Shown: positions 34,105-44,408, counted from the stretch's first letter. The stretch is DNA of 64,000 nt from Melioribacter sp. (GCA_026417975.1 JAOACD010000016.1:1-64000); one strand, 5' to 3'. The notes: generated from the letters alone by a model not told the origin. Made by a program: numbers and translations.

Positions 34105-36021
34105 ATGACTAATAAAGAAGGTAAACAGAAAAAAGAATCATTATCAATTTTGTCTAAAACTCAAAATCGAAAATACCCCTTCTATTTCTATTTAATTATG
34201 GTTTTAATACCATTTTTGTTTTTTATTTTTTTAGAATTATGCTTAAGGTTTTTTAATTATGGGTACAATTTGAACATGTGGGTGGAAGTATCTGAAGGGA
34301 AATTAATGCTAAATCCTGACGTTGCATTAAGATATTTTTCTAACATAAAAAATCCACCTACCTCAATAGAAGATTCATTCGACAAATTTAAAGACAAAAA
34401 TTCTTTTCGAGTATTTGTATTAGGTGAAAGTAGTGCAGCTGGTTATCCTTATATGCCTATGGGTTCTTTTTCAAGATATATTCGAAGACGACTTGAATTG
34501 AATTATCCTCGTAAAAAAATTGAGGTTGTAAATCTTAGTCTAACAGCGACAAATAGCTTTACTATTCGGGATTTTATTCCAGAGGTTATCAAACAACAGC
34601 CTGATGTGGTACTAATTTATGCAGGGCATAATGAATATTACGGAGCACTTGGAGTTGGCTCTTTAGAAAAAGGAACTGGTTCAAGAAAAATAGTTAACGC
34701 AGTACTTTTTCTTAATAATTTCAAAATAACTCAGCTCATTAAGAACATTCTTAAGTGGATTTCATCAAAATTTACTAAACAAGTAAATCCATATTCTTCT
34801 GGAACGTTAATGTCGAGAATGGCAAAAGAAAAATATATTGAATTTAATTCGAGACTTTATAAAGAAGGGTTAATGCAGTTTAAGGAAAATTTTGTTGATA
34901 TTATTGTGAAATTAAAAGCTGCAAGAGTACCTTTAATTATTTCTACTGTAGTTAGTAATTTAAAAGATCAACCCCCGTTTGTTTCTGTAAGTAACAGTAA
35001 ATATCCTTCTGCAAATGATGTTTATCAGAAAGCATTGATATTTTTTAATTTAGGCAACTTTAGAAAAGCTGATTCTTTATTTAGATATGCAAAAGATTTA
35101 GATGGATTAAGATTTCGTGCCCCTGAAGGGATTAATTTTATTATTAGAAATTTGGCAAATGATTATAAAATTCCTCTTGTAGATGTTGATTCTTTCTTTG
35201 CACATATAAGCCCAAATCATATTGTCGGAAATAATTTAATGACTGATCATCTACATCCTACTCTTAAAGGATATCAAATAATAGGGAAACTTTTTTATGA
35301 TAAAATGAATGAAATGAATTATTTGCCTTCAAATGTAAAAGCTAGGTATAAATATGAAAATCAAGATAGTGTTACTGTTTCTAATTTTATCATTTCGAAA
35401 CTTGATTTAGTAATATCTGATTTTAGGATAAAAATTTTGAAAAATGATTGGCCCTTTACTAATTCTTCTTATAAAAAAAGTTATGAAGAACTCTGTAAAC
35501 CAAAAACATTTTTAGACACAATTGCTCTTGCATATTTAAAAAATAAAATAAGATGGAGTAGTGCACATGAATTTGTAGCAAATAAATATTTAGCACAAGG
35601 AAATCTTGAAGGTTTTCTTAATCACGTTTCAGCAATAATTTATCAATATCCGTTTATCAAGTATAATATAAGTCAACTTGAAGCTTTAGCTGTTGATTAT
35701 TTAAAAAAACGAGATTACAATAATGCTTACAAAGTGTTGGAAACTGAATATAAGATTATCCCAAATGCATTTTCTTCAAAATGGCTAGGACAAATAGAAT
35801 TAAATTCGGGAAGAATTTTGCCAGCTATAAAATTCCTTGAGGAATCAATGGAATATGATAGTACAGATATGCAGGTGATTTATAATTTGTCAGGTGCATA
35901 TGCTTTAAATCGGGAATATTATAAAGCATATAGTAATATTAGAAAACTTTTAAGGTTGGATCCTAATTATCCTGGTGCTCTAGATTTGTACAATGATTTA
36001 GCGAAGCTTGTTAAACAATGA
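34105..36021 (+). CDS. Membrane-anchored SGNH/GDSL hydrolase with C-terminal TPR
   Basis: The 638-residue protein has one membrane helix (about 28-46). The hydrolase domain then shows VFVLGESSAAGYP, with the nucleophilic Ser as GES in place of GDS, IYAGHNEYYG with the Asn block, and the final Asp-His in DHLHPTLKGYQ. The last 140 residues form TPR-like helices. The domain order hydrolase-then-TPR is seen in Ignavibacteria and Bacteroidota. It is probably an envelope esterase or acyl/acetyl hydrolase acting on a polymer; the substrate is unknown. It follows prc by 45 bases. Confidence 0.82.
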   Translation: MTNKEGKQKKESLSILSKTQNRKYPFYFYLIMVLIPFLFFIFLELCLRFFNYGYNLNMWVEVSEGKLMLNPDVALRYFSNIKNPPTSIEDSFDKFKDKNSFRVFVLGESSAAGYPYMPMGSFSRYIRRRLELNYPRKKIEVVNLSLTATNSFTIRDFIPEVIKQQPDVVLIYAGHNEYYGALGVGSLEKGTGSRKIVNAVLFLNNFKITQLIKNILKWISSKFTKQVNPYSSGTLMSRMAKEKYIEFNSRLYKEGLMQFKENFVDIIVKLKAARVPLIISTVVSNLKDQPPFVSVSNSKYPSANDVYQKALIFFNLGNFRKADSLFRYAKDLDGLRFRAPEGINFIIRNLANDYKIPLVDVDSFFAHISPNHIVGNNLMTDHLHPTLKGYQIIGKLFYDKMNEMNYLPSNVKARYKYENQDSVTVSNFIISKLDLVISDFRIKILKNDWPFTNSSYKKSYEELCKPKTFLDTIALAYLKNKIRWSSAHEFVANKYLAQGNLEGFLNHVSAIIYQYPFIKYNISQLEALAVDYLKKRDYNNAYKVLETEYKIIPNAFSSKWLGQIELNSGRILPAIKFLEESMEYDSTDMQVIYNLSGAYALNREYYKAYSNIRKLLRLDPNYPGALDLYNDLAKLVKQ

Positions 36022-36022
36022 A

Positions 36023-37546
36023 TTAAAATATTACATGTGAATATTCATTTTCAAATGGATATCTTTCAAAAAGCATTACTAACTTAGAAATTTTATTTTT
36101 TATATCTTCATTAATTTGGTCCCAAGTAAATCTCCATTGCCAGTTTCCATCAGGTTTTCCGGGAAAGTTCATTCTTGCTTCTGAGTCAAGATTTAATATA
36201 TCTTGCATAGGAATGATAACAATATCTGCGACGGATGAGTAAGCCAATCTGATTAATTCGCTGCACATATCTTCTCCATAATAGTTCATATAAAACTGTG
36301 CATGTTTAAAAACATCAGAATTCTTTTCTTTTTCTTTTTTAAAAAATCCTTTTGTTGTATCGTTATCGTGAGAACCTGTGTACACGACACAATTTTTTTC
36401 GTAGTTGTGAGGAAGGAATCTTTTTTCGCCTGATTTTCCAAATGCAAATTGGAGAATTTTCATGCCAGGGAAATTGAATTTCATTCTTAATTCATTGACT
36501 TCTGGTGTAATTACTCCCAAATCTTCAGCTAAAATTGGAACGTTACCAAGTTTATCAATTATTGTATTAAATAGTTTTTCCCCTGGAGCTTTTACCCATT
36601 CCCCTGTTTCTGCAGTAGGAGCATTACCAGGAATTTTATAATATGCTTCAAACCCTCTAAAATGGTCTATTCTAATAATATCAACAAGCTCTAACATTTT
36701 TGAAATTCTTTTTACCCACCAGTCAAAATCATTCTTTTCAAGCTCTTCCCATTTGTAAAGTGGATTTCCCCAAAGTTGTCCTGTCTTACTAAAATAGTCT
36801 GGTGGTACTCCTGCAACAAATTCTAATTTACCTTCATTATCTACTGTAAATAAATTTTTGTTAGCCCATAGGTCTGCACTATCGTAAGCAATGTATATTG
36901 GAACATCACCAATAATTTTAATTCCTTTGCTGTTTGCATAATTTTTTATCTCTTTCCACTGCTTTGAAAAAACATACTGAATGAACTCATGAAATAAGAT
37001 TTCTTCGTTTAGTTTTTCTTCCCATTTTTTTAATGCATGGCTTTCTCTAAATGCAATTTCTTTTTCCCATTTTGTCCATTCAATTCCATTATGATAGTTT
37101 TTTAATGCCATAAAAAAAGCGAAATCTTTTAACCAATAATTATTTTCTTCTTTGAATTTAATGAAGTCTTTTTCTAATGATTTTTTCTTAAAATTATTAA
37201 AGGCTTTTTTTAGTATCGAAAATTTGTAATTTATTACTTTACCAAAATCAATGTAATGAGGATTTAAGTTTGTAAAGCTGTCTATATCATTTTCAGTAAG
37301 TAGATTTTCATCTATTAACTTTTCTGGGCTTATCAGTAATGGGTTCCCAGCAAAAGCAGAAAAACATTGATAAGGTGAATTACCATATCCTGTTGGTCCT
37401 AATGGAAGTATTTGCCATAAAGTTTGTTTTGTTTCAACTAGGAAGTCAACAAAAAGGTAAGCATCGCTACCAAAATCTCCAATTCCATATTTTGATGGAA
37501 GAGAAGTTGGATGTAGTAAAATTCCAGCAGATCTTTTATAACCCAT
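36023..37546 (-). CDS. malQ: 4-alpha-glucanotransferase (amylomaltase)
   Basis: From the ATG at 37546 (MGYKRSAGILLHPTSLPS) the enzyme is 507 residues; a GTG three codons earlier is possible, and GAG stands 8 to 10 bases before the ATG. GH77 motifs are clear: IRIDHFRGFEAYY with the nucleophile Asp near 293, LAEDLGVITPEV with the acid Glu near 342, and YTGSHDNDTTKGFF with the transition-state Asp near 395. It moves glucan chains between maltodextrins. It is convergent with the SGNH gene, one base between stops, and divergent from the amylase gene. Confidence 0.95.
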   Translation of the reverse strand: MGYKRSAGILLHPTSLPSKYGIGDFGSDAYLFVDFLVETKQTLWQILPLGPTGYGNSPYQCFSAFAGNPLLISPEKLIDENLLTENDIDSFTNLNPHYIDFGKVINYKFSILKKAFNNFKKKSLEKDFIKFKEENNYWLKDFAFFMALKNYHNGIEWTKWEKEIAFRESHALKKWEEKLNEEILFHEFIQYVFSKQWKEIKNYANSKGIKIIGDVPIYIAYDSADLWANKNLFTVDNEGKLEFVAGVPPDYFSKTGQLWGNPLYKWEELEKNDFDWWVKRISKMLELVDIIRIDHFRGFEAYYKIPGNAPTAETGEWVKAPGEKLFNTIIDKLGNVPILAEDLGVITPEVNELRMKFNFPGMKILQFAFGKSGEKRFLPHNYEKNCVVYTGSHDNDTTKGFFKKEKEKNSDVFKHAQFYMNYYGEDMCSELIRLAYSSVADIVIIPMQDILNLDSEARMNFPGKPDGNWQWRFTWDQINEDIKNKISKLVMLFERYPFENEYSHVIF

Positions 37547-37672
37547 ATTTTTCACTCTAATTATGATTGAGAATTTTTATAGCTAAATATAACTAAATTG
37601 ATTTTGCATTAGAAAAGTAATTTGTTAACGAAAAAAAAATGATGTAGTTTTCATTTAATAAAAGGAGAATTT

Positions 37673-39037
37673 ATGTTAAACAAAAATAATAAAAATAACA
37701 GCAAAGCATACTTGATAATATTATTCTTTATTATTTATAGTAATGTTTTTTCACAATCAGAAAAATTATTTACAGCACCAGAATGGACAAAAAACGTTGT
37801 AATTTACGAAGTCAATGTAAGGCAGTTCACACCTGAAGGAACTTTCAAAGCTTTTGAAAAACATTTGCCAAGATTAAAAAAAATGGGTGTAGATGTATTA
37901 TGGTTTATGCCCATTCATCCTATAGGAGAAAAAAATAGGAAGGGTTCGTTAGGTAGTTATTATTCTATAAAGGACTATAAAGAAATTAATCCGGAATTTG
38001 GAACAAAAGAAGATTTTAAGAATCTGGTCAATAAAATTCACAAAATGGGTATGTATGTTATGATGGATTGGGTTGGGAATCATACGGCATGGGATAATGT
38101 ATGGACTAAAACTAATCCAGAATTTTTTAATAAAAATGAAAAAGGGGAATTCTATCCTCCAGTGTCGGACTGGACAGATGTAATAGATTTGAATTATGAT
38201 AATAAAGAACTATGGGAAGTAATGATTGAAGCAATGAAGTATTGGGTTAAAGAATATAATATTGATGGTTTTAGGTGTGATTATGCTGTTGGTGTGCCTT
38301 TAGAATTTTGGATTGAAGCAAGAAAAGAACTTGAAAAAGTTAAGCCATTATTTATGTTAGCTGAAGCAAACGAACCAAATCTTCATGAGGCTTTTGACGC
38401 AACTTATAACTGGCAGTTAAAAGATATCATGAATAATATTCCAAATGGAAAACTTAATGCTTTAGCGTTAGTAAATCATATTAATGATGAATTAAAATAT
38501 TATCCCTTTGAAGGCTATAGACTAAATTTTACTACAAATCATGATGAAAATTCATGGAGTGGGACTGAATTTGAAAGGTTAGGTAATGCTGTAGATGCAT
38601 TTAATGTTTTTGTTTTTACAACTAAAGGTATACCATTAATTTATAGTGGGCAAGAATCTGGACTCAACAAAAGACTTCGCTTTTTTGATAAAGACACAAT
38701 TAATTGGGATTGTTTTAAGTATGAAAAGTTTTTCAGCACTCTGATAAAATTAAAAAAGCAAAACAAAGCTTTGTGGAATGGCAAATATGGTGGGAATATT
38801 GAGTTATTAAAAAATGATAATGAGAAAAATGTTTTATCATTTATACGCTTAAAAGATAAGAATATAGTAATTTCCATTTTTAATTTTTCGGGTGAGAATC
38901 AAAAAGTAGTAATTGATTGTAAGAAAATAAATAATACATTTAGAAATTATTTCACAAAAGAAATTATAAAAGTGGGCCCTCACTTAGATCTTAATTTAAA
39001 GCCATGGGAGTATATAATCTTGGTCAAATCAAAGTAA
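37673..39037 (+). CDS. Secreted alpha-amylase family glycoside hydrolase (GH13)
   Basis: The 454-residue protein has a signal peptide (about 1-28, ending VFSQS), so it is periplasmic or exported, and a GH13 barrel. Motifs: MDWVGNHTAW near residue 125, DGFRCDYA with the nucleophile Asp near 175-182, LAEANE with the acid Glu, and FTTNHDENSW with the last Asp. It cleaves alpha-glucans. The adjoining MFS gene starts 11 bases later and malQ is divergent, making a small alpha-glucan uptake and use cluster. AAGGAG precedes the ATG. Confidence 0.9.
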   Translation: MLNKNNKNNSKAYLIILFFIIYSNVFSQSEKLFTAPEWTKNVVIYEVNVRQFTPEGTFKAFEKHLPRLKKMGVDVLWFMPIHPIGEKNRKGSLGSYYSIKDYKEINPEFGTKEDFKNLVNKIHKMGMYVMMDWVGNHTAWDNVWTKTNPEFFNKNEKGEFYPPVSDWTDVIDLNYDNKELWEVMIEAMKYWVKEYNIDGFRCDYAVGVPLEFWIEARKELEKVKPLFMLAEANEPNLHEAFDATYNWQLKDIMNNIPNGKLNALALVNHINDELKYYPFEGYRLNFTTNHDENSWSGTEFERLGNAVDAFNVFVFTTKGIPLIYSGQESGLNKRLRFFDKDTINWDCFKYEKFFSTLIKLKKQNKALWNGKYGGNIELLKNDNEKNVLSFIRLKDKNIVISIFNFSGENQKVVIDCKKINNTFRNYFTKEIIKVGPHLDLNLKPWEYIILVKSK

Positions 39038-39048
39038 GGTAAAAAATT

Positions 39049-40554
39049 ATGGAAAAACCACAATTAACTTTTTGGCAAATTTGGAATATGAGTTTTGGTT
39101 TTTTTGGAATTCAATTTGGATTTGCACTCCAAAATGCTAATGTAAGTAGAATATTTGAAACTCTTGGTGCTAAGATTGATGATATACCTATTTTGTGGAT
39201 TGCTGCTCCTGTAACAGGTTTGATTGTACAGCCAATTATAGGACATATGAGTGATAACACATGGAATCGTCTTGGAAGAAGAAAGCCATATTTTTTAACT
39301 GGAGCTATTTTAGCATCAATAGCTTTGATGATAATGCCTAATTCACCTGCATTGTGGGTTGCTGCTGGTATGTTGTGGATAATGGATGCTTCAATAAATA
39401 TTTCAATGGAACCGTTTAGAGCATTTGTTGGAGATATGCTTCCATCATCACAAAGAACACTCGGATTTTCGATGCAAAGCTTTTTTATTGGTACAGGTGC
39501 AGTTATAGCCTCAGCCTTACCTTATTTAATGACTAATTATTTTGGAATTAAAAACACAGCTCCAGCAGGTGAAATTCCAGATAGTGTGAAATTTTCTTTT
39601 TACATAGGTGGAATAGTTTTTTTCTTTTCTGTTCTTTGGACAGTCTTAAAATCCAAGGAATATTCGCCAGAAGAATTAGAAAGATTTTCTAAAGTAACAC
39701 TCCAGGAAAAGGTTCGAGAAAGTGAACATGTGCTAATACATAGTTATAAAAGATTTTTTTATAATGGCATACTATGGAGTATTGTTGGGTTAGTTTTGTT
39801 TTTTATTTTCAATTTCTGGATATATATGGACTATGGACTTGCTGTTTTTTTCTTAGGAATTTTTGTATTTGGATTACTGCAGTTATTAGTTTCCTTTTTT
39901 ATTAAAATGAATAAATCAAATTGGCTTGTTGTTATTATTAATGATTTGTACAAAATGCCAAAAACTATGGTACAACTGGCGTTTGTACAATTTTTTTCTT
40001 GGTTTGCACTGTTTGCAATGTGGATTTATACAACACCAGCTGTTACTCATCATATTTATAAAGCTACTGATACTACCTCCGATATTTACAATGAGGGTGC
40101 AAATTGGGTTGGAGTATTAATGTCTGTTTATAATGGTTTTGCTGCATTAATGGCGTTCCTTTTAATAGCGTTGGCAAAAAAGACCAGTAGAAAAACTGTT
40201 CATGCTGTAAGTTTACTCTTTGGTAGTTTGGGATTATTATCCTTCTACATAATCAAAGACCCTCAAATTTTATTAATATCTGAGTTGGGAATAGGGTTAG
40301 CTTGGGCATCAATATTAGCTATGCCTTATGCAATATTAACAGGTTCATTGCCTCCTAAGAAAATGGGTGTGTATATGGGAATTTTTAATTTTTTTATTGT
40401 GATTCCTCAAATTACTGCAGCAGCAATATTAGGGTTCTTTGTTAGAACAATTTTTAAAGGAGAAGCAATTTATGCACTTATATTAGGTGGATTTTCAATG
40501 CTTATTGCTGCAGTTCTTGTAATGTTTGTTCAAGATGTTGATGGAGAAAAATGA
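39049..40554 (+). CDS. MFS sugar transporter (SLC45/maltose type)
   Basis: The 501-residue protein has about 12 membrane helices. The start [20 protein letters not shown] and the loop [18 protein letters not shown] are typical of Bacteroidota maltose or sucrose MFS carriers. It probably imports maltose or maltodextrins released by the GH13 enzyme encoded just upstream. Only 11 bases separate the two genes. It lacks a lipoprotein signal and SusCD partners are absent from the window, so uptake across the outer membrane must use another route. Confidence 0.85.
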   Translation: MEKPQLTFWQIWNMSFGFFGIQFGFALQNANVSRIFETLGAKIDDIPILWIAAPVTGLIVQPIIGHMSDNTWNRLGRRKPYFLTGAILASIALMIMPNSPALWVAAGMLWIMDASINISMEPFRAFVGDMLPSSQRTLGFSMQSFFIGTGAVIASALPYLMTNYFGIKNTAPAGEIPDSVKFSFYIGGIVFFFSVLWTVLKSKEYSPEELERFSKVTLQEKVRESEHVLIHSYKRFFYNGILWSIVGLVLFFIFNFWIYMDYGLAVFFLGIFVFGLLQLLVSFFIKMNKSNWLVVIINDLYKMPKTMVQLAFVQFFSWFALFAMWIYTTPAVTHHIYKATDTTSDIYNEGANWVGVLMSVYNGFAALMAFLLIALAKKTSRKTVHAVSLLFGSLGLLSFYIIKDPQILLISELGIGLAWASILAMPYAILTGSLPPKKMGVYMGIFNFFIVIPQITAAAILGFFVRTIFKGEAIYALILGGFSMLIAAVLVMFVQDVDGEK

Positions 40555-40592
40555 ATAAGTTTTCTCCTTTGTAAATCAAAAGAAAGTTTATT

Positions 40593-40751
40593 CTAAAAAA
40601 TAGCGTAAATGAATGGTGCTAAAGCTGAACCTTGTGTTAGTATAATTAATCCACCAATTATAATTAGAAAAAGAACGATAGGTAATAACCACCATTTTTT
40701 TCTTTCCTTTAAAAATGACCATAATTCACTAAGAATTGAAAGCTTACTCAT
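40593..40751 (-). CDS. DUF5989 small membrane protein (SxtK-like)
   Basis: The 52-residue protein begins MSKLSILSELWSFLKERKKWW and has a single helix (about 22-40), ending GSALAPFIYAIF. This matches DUF5989 proteins that accompany NodU-type carbamoyltransferases. GAGG stands before the ATG at 40751; a longer frame upstream is a shadow of the SxtJ gene. It follows SxtJ by 10 bases. By position it corresponds to SxtK of saxitoxin clusters. Confidence 0.8.
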   Translation of the reverse strand: MSKLSILSELWSFLKERKKWWLLPIVLFLIIIGGLIILTQGSALAPFIYAIF

Positions 40752-40761
40752 ACATACCTCA

Positions 40762-41178
40762 TTAAAATTGTTTTTCAGAATTTTGTTTGATATAATATTT
40801 GGACTCTCTTTTATTCCAATAGGTAATTTTTTCACTATTAAATTTAAGATCAAGAAGATTTTTACCACTTAATTTTAATATCAATCCAATTGGTGTTATT
40901 ACTAAATAAAAAAGCAATGTTAAAATTATGTTAGTGGTTATTATACCTAAAATCAAAGCAAGGATCATCCATATTTTGTAAAAGGGGAGCAATATTTTTT
41001 TATAAGTTACTGAAATAATAAAAAATAAAAGACCAGTAATAAGAGAGTACAAATAGATTTGAGAATTATTGAAATACAGAATACTTGTTAATATTAGAAA
41101 AATTATACTAAACGTGAGTCCAAATTTTTTTAGAGCATTTATACTACAATTTATATTTTTTATTTCTTCTTTTAACAT
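40762..41178 (-). CDS. SxtJ family membrane protein
   Basis: The 138-residue protein has four hydrophobic segments (about 19-35, 40-56, 68-84 and 86-104) and the end ISPIG-like VITPIGLILKLSGKNLLDLKF, with WNKRESKYY, a pattern of SxtJ proteins. The SxtJ function is unknown. It starts one base after the stop of the carbamoyltransferase and precedes DUF5989 by 10 bases, so the three are co-expressed. Confidence 0.82.
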   Translation of the reverse strand: MLKEEIKNINCSINALKKFGLTFSIIFLILTSILYFNNSQIYLYSLITGLLFFIISVTYKKILLPFYKIWMILALILGIITTNIILTLLFYLVITPIGLILKLSGKNLLDLKFNSEKITYWNKRESKYYIKQNSEKQF

Positions 41179-41179
41179 T

Positions 41180-42994
41180 TTAGTCTAATTCAAATTGTTT
41201 TCTCCAATCAATATCGTCTTTAAGAGGAGGTTGTTCTTTTTTATCTAATAAGTAATTACTCATAATTAAATAATCTATATCAGTTCTCATAAAGCAAATG
41301 TATGCTTCTTCAGGTTTACAAACTATAGGTTCACCTCTAACATTAAATGATGTGTTTACAATTACACTACATCCTGTTAATTCTTCAAATTTTTTAAGTA
41401 ATTGATAGTATAATGGATGGTCATCTTTATTTACAGTTTGAATTCTTGCTGAATAGTCTACATGGGTAACAGCGGGAATGTCGGATCTAACAATATTCAA
41501 TTTGTCTATTCCAAATAATTTTTGTTGTTCTTCTGTCATTTCAGTTCTTCGTTCCTTTTTAACACTTGCGACAAGTAACATATATGGACTAGGTCTGTCA
41601 AGTTCAAAATAATCACTAACTTTTTCTTCAAGTACTGATGGTGCAAAAGGCCTAAAGCTTTCACGGAATTTTATTTTAAGATTCATCTTTTTCTGCATTT
41701 CTGCATGTCTTGCATCTCCCAATATAGAGCGTGCCCCTAGAGCGCGAGGTCCAAATTCCATTCTACCTTGAAACCAACCTACAACATTTCCTTTGGCAAT
41801 AAGTTCTGCGGTTACTTTTGCAATATCATTATCGTCAAGTTTTTTATAAGGGATTTTATTTCTGTTTAGGAAGTTTTCGATATAACCATTTCCAAACTCT
41901 GGGCCCAAGTAAGACCCTTTTTGTTTATCTTTATTATTAACAGTTCTTTTATTATCTAAATATTGGTACCAAGTAAACAATGCAGCTCCAAGAGCGCCTC
42001 CTGCATCTCCAGCTGCAGGTTGAATCCAAATGTCTTCAAAAATATTTTCTTTAAGTATTTTTCCATTTGCAACACAATTTAGAGCAACTCCTCCGGCTAG
42101 GCATAAATATTTCATATTGGTCTCTTTTTTAATGTGTCTTACCATTCTTAACATTACTTCTTCGGTAACTGCCTGAATTGATGCAGCAATGTCCATTTCC
42201 TTTTGTGTTAGTTTTGACTCTGGTTTTCTCGGTTCGCCACCAAAGAGCTTATGAAATTTTTTGTTAGTCATTGTGAGTCCTGTACAGTAGTCAAAATATT
42301 CCATGTTTAATTTAAATGAACCATCTTCTTTAAGGTCAATAAGATTATCATAGATAAGCTTTACATATTTTGGTTCTCCATATGGAGCTAAACCCATAAC
42401 CTTATATTCGCCAGAATTAACCTTAAATCCTGTGTAATAAGTAAAGGCAGAATATAGTAATCCGAGTGAATGAGGGAATCTAATATCTGCCATAATTTGA
42501 ATTTTATTGCCTTGACCTATACCATAACTTGTAGTTGTCCATTCACCAACTCCATCAATAGTAAGAAATGCAGCTTCTTCAAAAGGGGAAGGGAAAAAAG
42601 CCGATGCTGCGTGAGATTCATGATGTTCAGGAAAAATTATTTTTCCTTCGAAGCCTAGCTCATTTTTAATTAATTCTTTAATCCACAATTTTTCTTTTAT
42701 CCACAGAGGCATAGCTCTTAAAAAGGATTTTAATCCTCTAGGTGCAAATGTTAAATAAGTTTCAATCAATCTTTCGAATTTTAGAAATGGTTTATCGTAA
42801 AAGGCTACATAAGATAAATCATTAACTTTTATATTAGCGTAAGATATACAGAAGTTAATAGCATTAGTTGGAAATCTATGATCATGTTTTTTTCTTGTAA
42901 ATCTTTCTTCTTGTGCGGCTGCAATTATTTCACCGTCTTTAATAACACATGCTGCACTATCGTGGTAATATGCTGATATGCCTAGTATGTACAT
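41180..42994 (-). CDS. Carbamoyltransferase (NodU/CmcH/SxtI family)
   Basis: The 604-residue enzyme has the N-terminal YrdC/Kae1-like domain, starting GISAYYHDSAACV, with FPEHHESHAASAFF as the metal-binding HxxHA pair near 120-133 and CLAGGVALNCVANG near 301-314. The C-terminal domain shows EFGPRALGARSILGDARH. Such enzymes transfer a carbamoyl group from carbamoyl phosphate through carbamoyladenylate to a sugar or a small-molecule hydroxyl. The substrate is unknown; an envelope glycan or natural product is possible. It leads the SxtJ-DUF5989 cassette. Confidence 0.93.
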   Translation of the reverse strand: MYILGISAYYHDSAACVIKDGEIIAAAQEERFTRKKHDHRFPTNAINFCISYANIKVNDLSYVAFYDKPFLKFERLIETYLTFAPRGLKSFLRAMPLWIKEKLWIKELIKNELGFEGKIIFPEHHESHAASAFFPSPFEEAAFLTIDGVGEWTTTSYGIGQGNKIQIMADIRFPHSLGLLYSAFTYYTGFKVNSGEYKVMGLAPYGEPKYVKLIYDNLIDLKEDGSFKLNMEYFDYCTGLTMTNKKFHKLFGGEPRKPESKLTQKEMDIAASIQAVTEEVMLRMVRHIKKETNMKYLCLAGGVALNCVANGKILKENIFEDIWIQPAAGDAGGALGAALFTWYQYLDNKRTVNNKDKQKGSYLGPEFGNGYIENFLNRNKIPYKKLDDNDIAKVTAELIAKGNVVGWFQGRMEFGPRALGARSILGDARHAEMQKKMNLKIKFRESFRPFAPSVLEEKVSDYFELDRPSPYMLLVASVKKERRTEMTEEQQKLFGIDKLNIVRSDIPAVTHVDYSARIQTVNKDDHPLYYQLLKKFEELTGCSVIVNTSFNVRGEPIVCKPEEAYICFMRTDIDYLIMSNYLLDKKEQPPLKDDIDWRKQFELD

Positions 42995-43158
42995 ATTTAT
43001 AACTGTGCCTTAATTGATAGTTAAAGATAATCAATATTTAACTTTTTCGTAATAGATTTTTCGTTCTATAATTTTACATAGGCTATAGTAATACATTTAT
43101 TATGGTAAGGTAAATACAGGTAGGATATAAGTTGGAAGAGAGATTTATTTTAGATTTG

Positions 43159-43246
43159 CGGAGAGGGAGGGATTCGAACCCCCGGTCCGCATTACACGGA
43201 CAACGGTTTTCAAGACCGCCGCATTCAACCACTCTGCCACCTCTCC
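43159..43246 (-). tRNA. tRNA-Ser (UGA anticodon)
   Basis: The 88-base gene on the minus strand has a 7-base acceptor stem (GGAGAGG with CCTCTCC), a D arm GTGGCAGAGTGG, an anticodon loop CTTGAAA giving UGA, a long variable arm as expected for serine, and GGTTCGAATCC in the T arm. CCA is not encoded (the discriminator G is followed by CAA). Confidence 0.95.
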
Positions 43247-43454
43247 TAAAAAAGAACATTTATTTTTCTTATTATTTCCTAAGAAAAAAGGTAAAAAAAC
43301 TTGTAATTTGTAAGAAAATTAAAAAACGCGATTACAAGAATACAAAATTTTTTTTAATTCTTCATTTGCCAAACGATTCTTTTTTTTAGAGGTTTGGATA
43401 TTATTTTAGGATTAAAAAAAATTGTTTTATTAACTTAATTAGAAATAAAAAATT

Positions 43455-44366
43455 ATGGATATAAAACAAGAAGCCTTTAACCAAATTTCTCTTCTTAAGG
43501 AATCATTAGATTCTTATGGCTATTCAACTTCCGAAATAGAGCAAAAAAATTATAATTATGAATTTTATGTATTAATAGGAGAAAAAAAATTTAAGGTCCA
43601 AGTTTACTTTGGAAAAAAAGGGGTTAAAAAAGTCATACAAGGAGATACATCATTAAAAGAATATGAAAAGCTTAATGAAATAATTTCCGGACAAATGAAG
43701 CTTGATTATTTTGAACAAGTTAATGAACCTGAGGAATATATAGGCACAGATGAGTGTGGGAAAGGAGATTTGTTTGGTCCATTAGTAGTAGCTGCAGTAT
43801 ATGTAAATGATAACATTAAAAAAAAGTTGAAAGAATTAAATGTAAGGGATAGTAAATCACTAAGTGAAAAACAAATTTTTTCTCTTTCAAAAAAAATTAT
43901 TGATATAATAGGAAATAACTATTCGATTGTAACTATCTTGCCTAAGAGATATAATAAATTATATAGTAAATTTAAGAATTTAAATACGTTATTGAACTGG
44001 GCTCATTCGAAAGCTATTGAAAATTTATTACTTAAGGTAAAATGTTCTATAGTTATAACAGATAAATTCAGTAACAAAGAATTGGATATATCAAATAATA
44101 AAAATTTTTCACCTATAAAATTTCTACAAGTTACCAAAGGAGAAAAATTTATTGGTGTTGCAGCAGCTTCAATTCTTGCAAGAAATAAATTTAATGAATG
44201 GTTCAATAACCAGCTAAAAAATGGAATAAATCTTAAAAAAGGGTCATCAAAATTATCTGAAAATAGTGCTATAGATTTAATAAAAAAAGTTGGTAAGGAA
44301 AATTTATGTGCTTATGCAAAACTTCATTTCAAAAGTATAATTAGATTAAAAGAAAAAATGAATTAG
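43455..44366 (+). CDS. rnhC: Ribonuclease HIII
   Basis: The 303-residue protein has an N-terminal TBP-like substrate-binding domain of about 90 residues and a C-terminal catalytic domain. The DE pair lies in IGTDECGKGDLFGPLV near 95-110, and later acidic residues in VITDKF (about 201) complete the DEDD-type metal site. It cuts RNA in RNA-DNA hybrids during replication and repair. It stands alone, 42 bases before pfkA. Confidence 0.92.
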   Translation: MDIKQEAFNQISLLKESLDSYGYSTSEIEQKNYNYEFYVLIGEKKFKVQVYFGKKGVKKVIQGDTSLKEYEKLNEIISGQMKLDYFEQVNEPEEYIGTDECGKGDLFGPLVVAAVYVNDNIKKKLKELNVRDSKSLSEKQIFSLSKKIIDIIGNNYSIVTILPKRYNKLYSKFKNLNTLLNWAHSKAIENLLLKVKCSIVITDKFSNKELDISNNKNFSPIKFLQVTKGEKFIGVAAASILARNKFNEWFNNQLKNGINLKKGSSKLSENSAIDLIKKVGKENLCAYAKLHFKSIIRLKEKMN

Positions 44367-44408
44367 CAAAATTTTATTTTAGTGTAATAAAATTTATGAG
44401 ACTTTAGT

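Noticed and set aside
40752-40868. Longer N-terminal reading of the DUF5989 gene
   Set aside because: The extra 39 residues lie inside the SxtJ gene in another frame. The ATG at 40751 has an RBS and gives the family start.
43132-43389. 85-residue plus-strand reading frame
   Set aside because: It runs across the tRNA-Ser gene on the opposite strand and has no protein-like composition.
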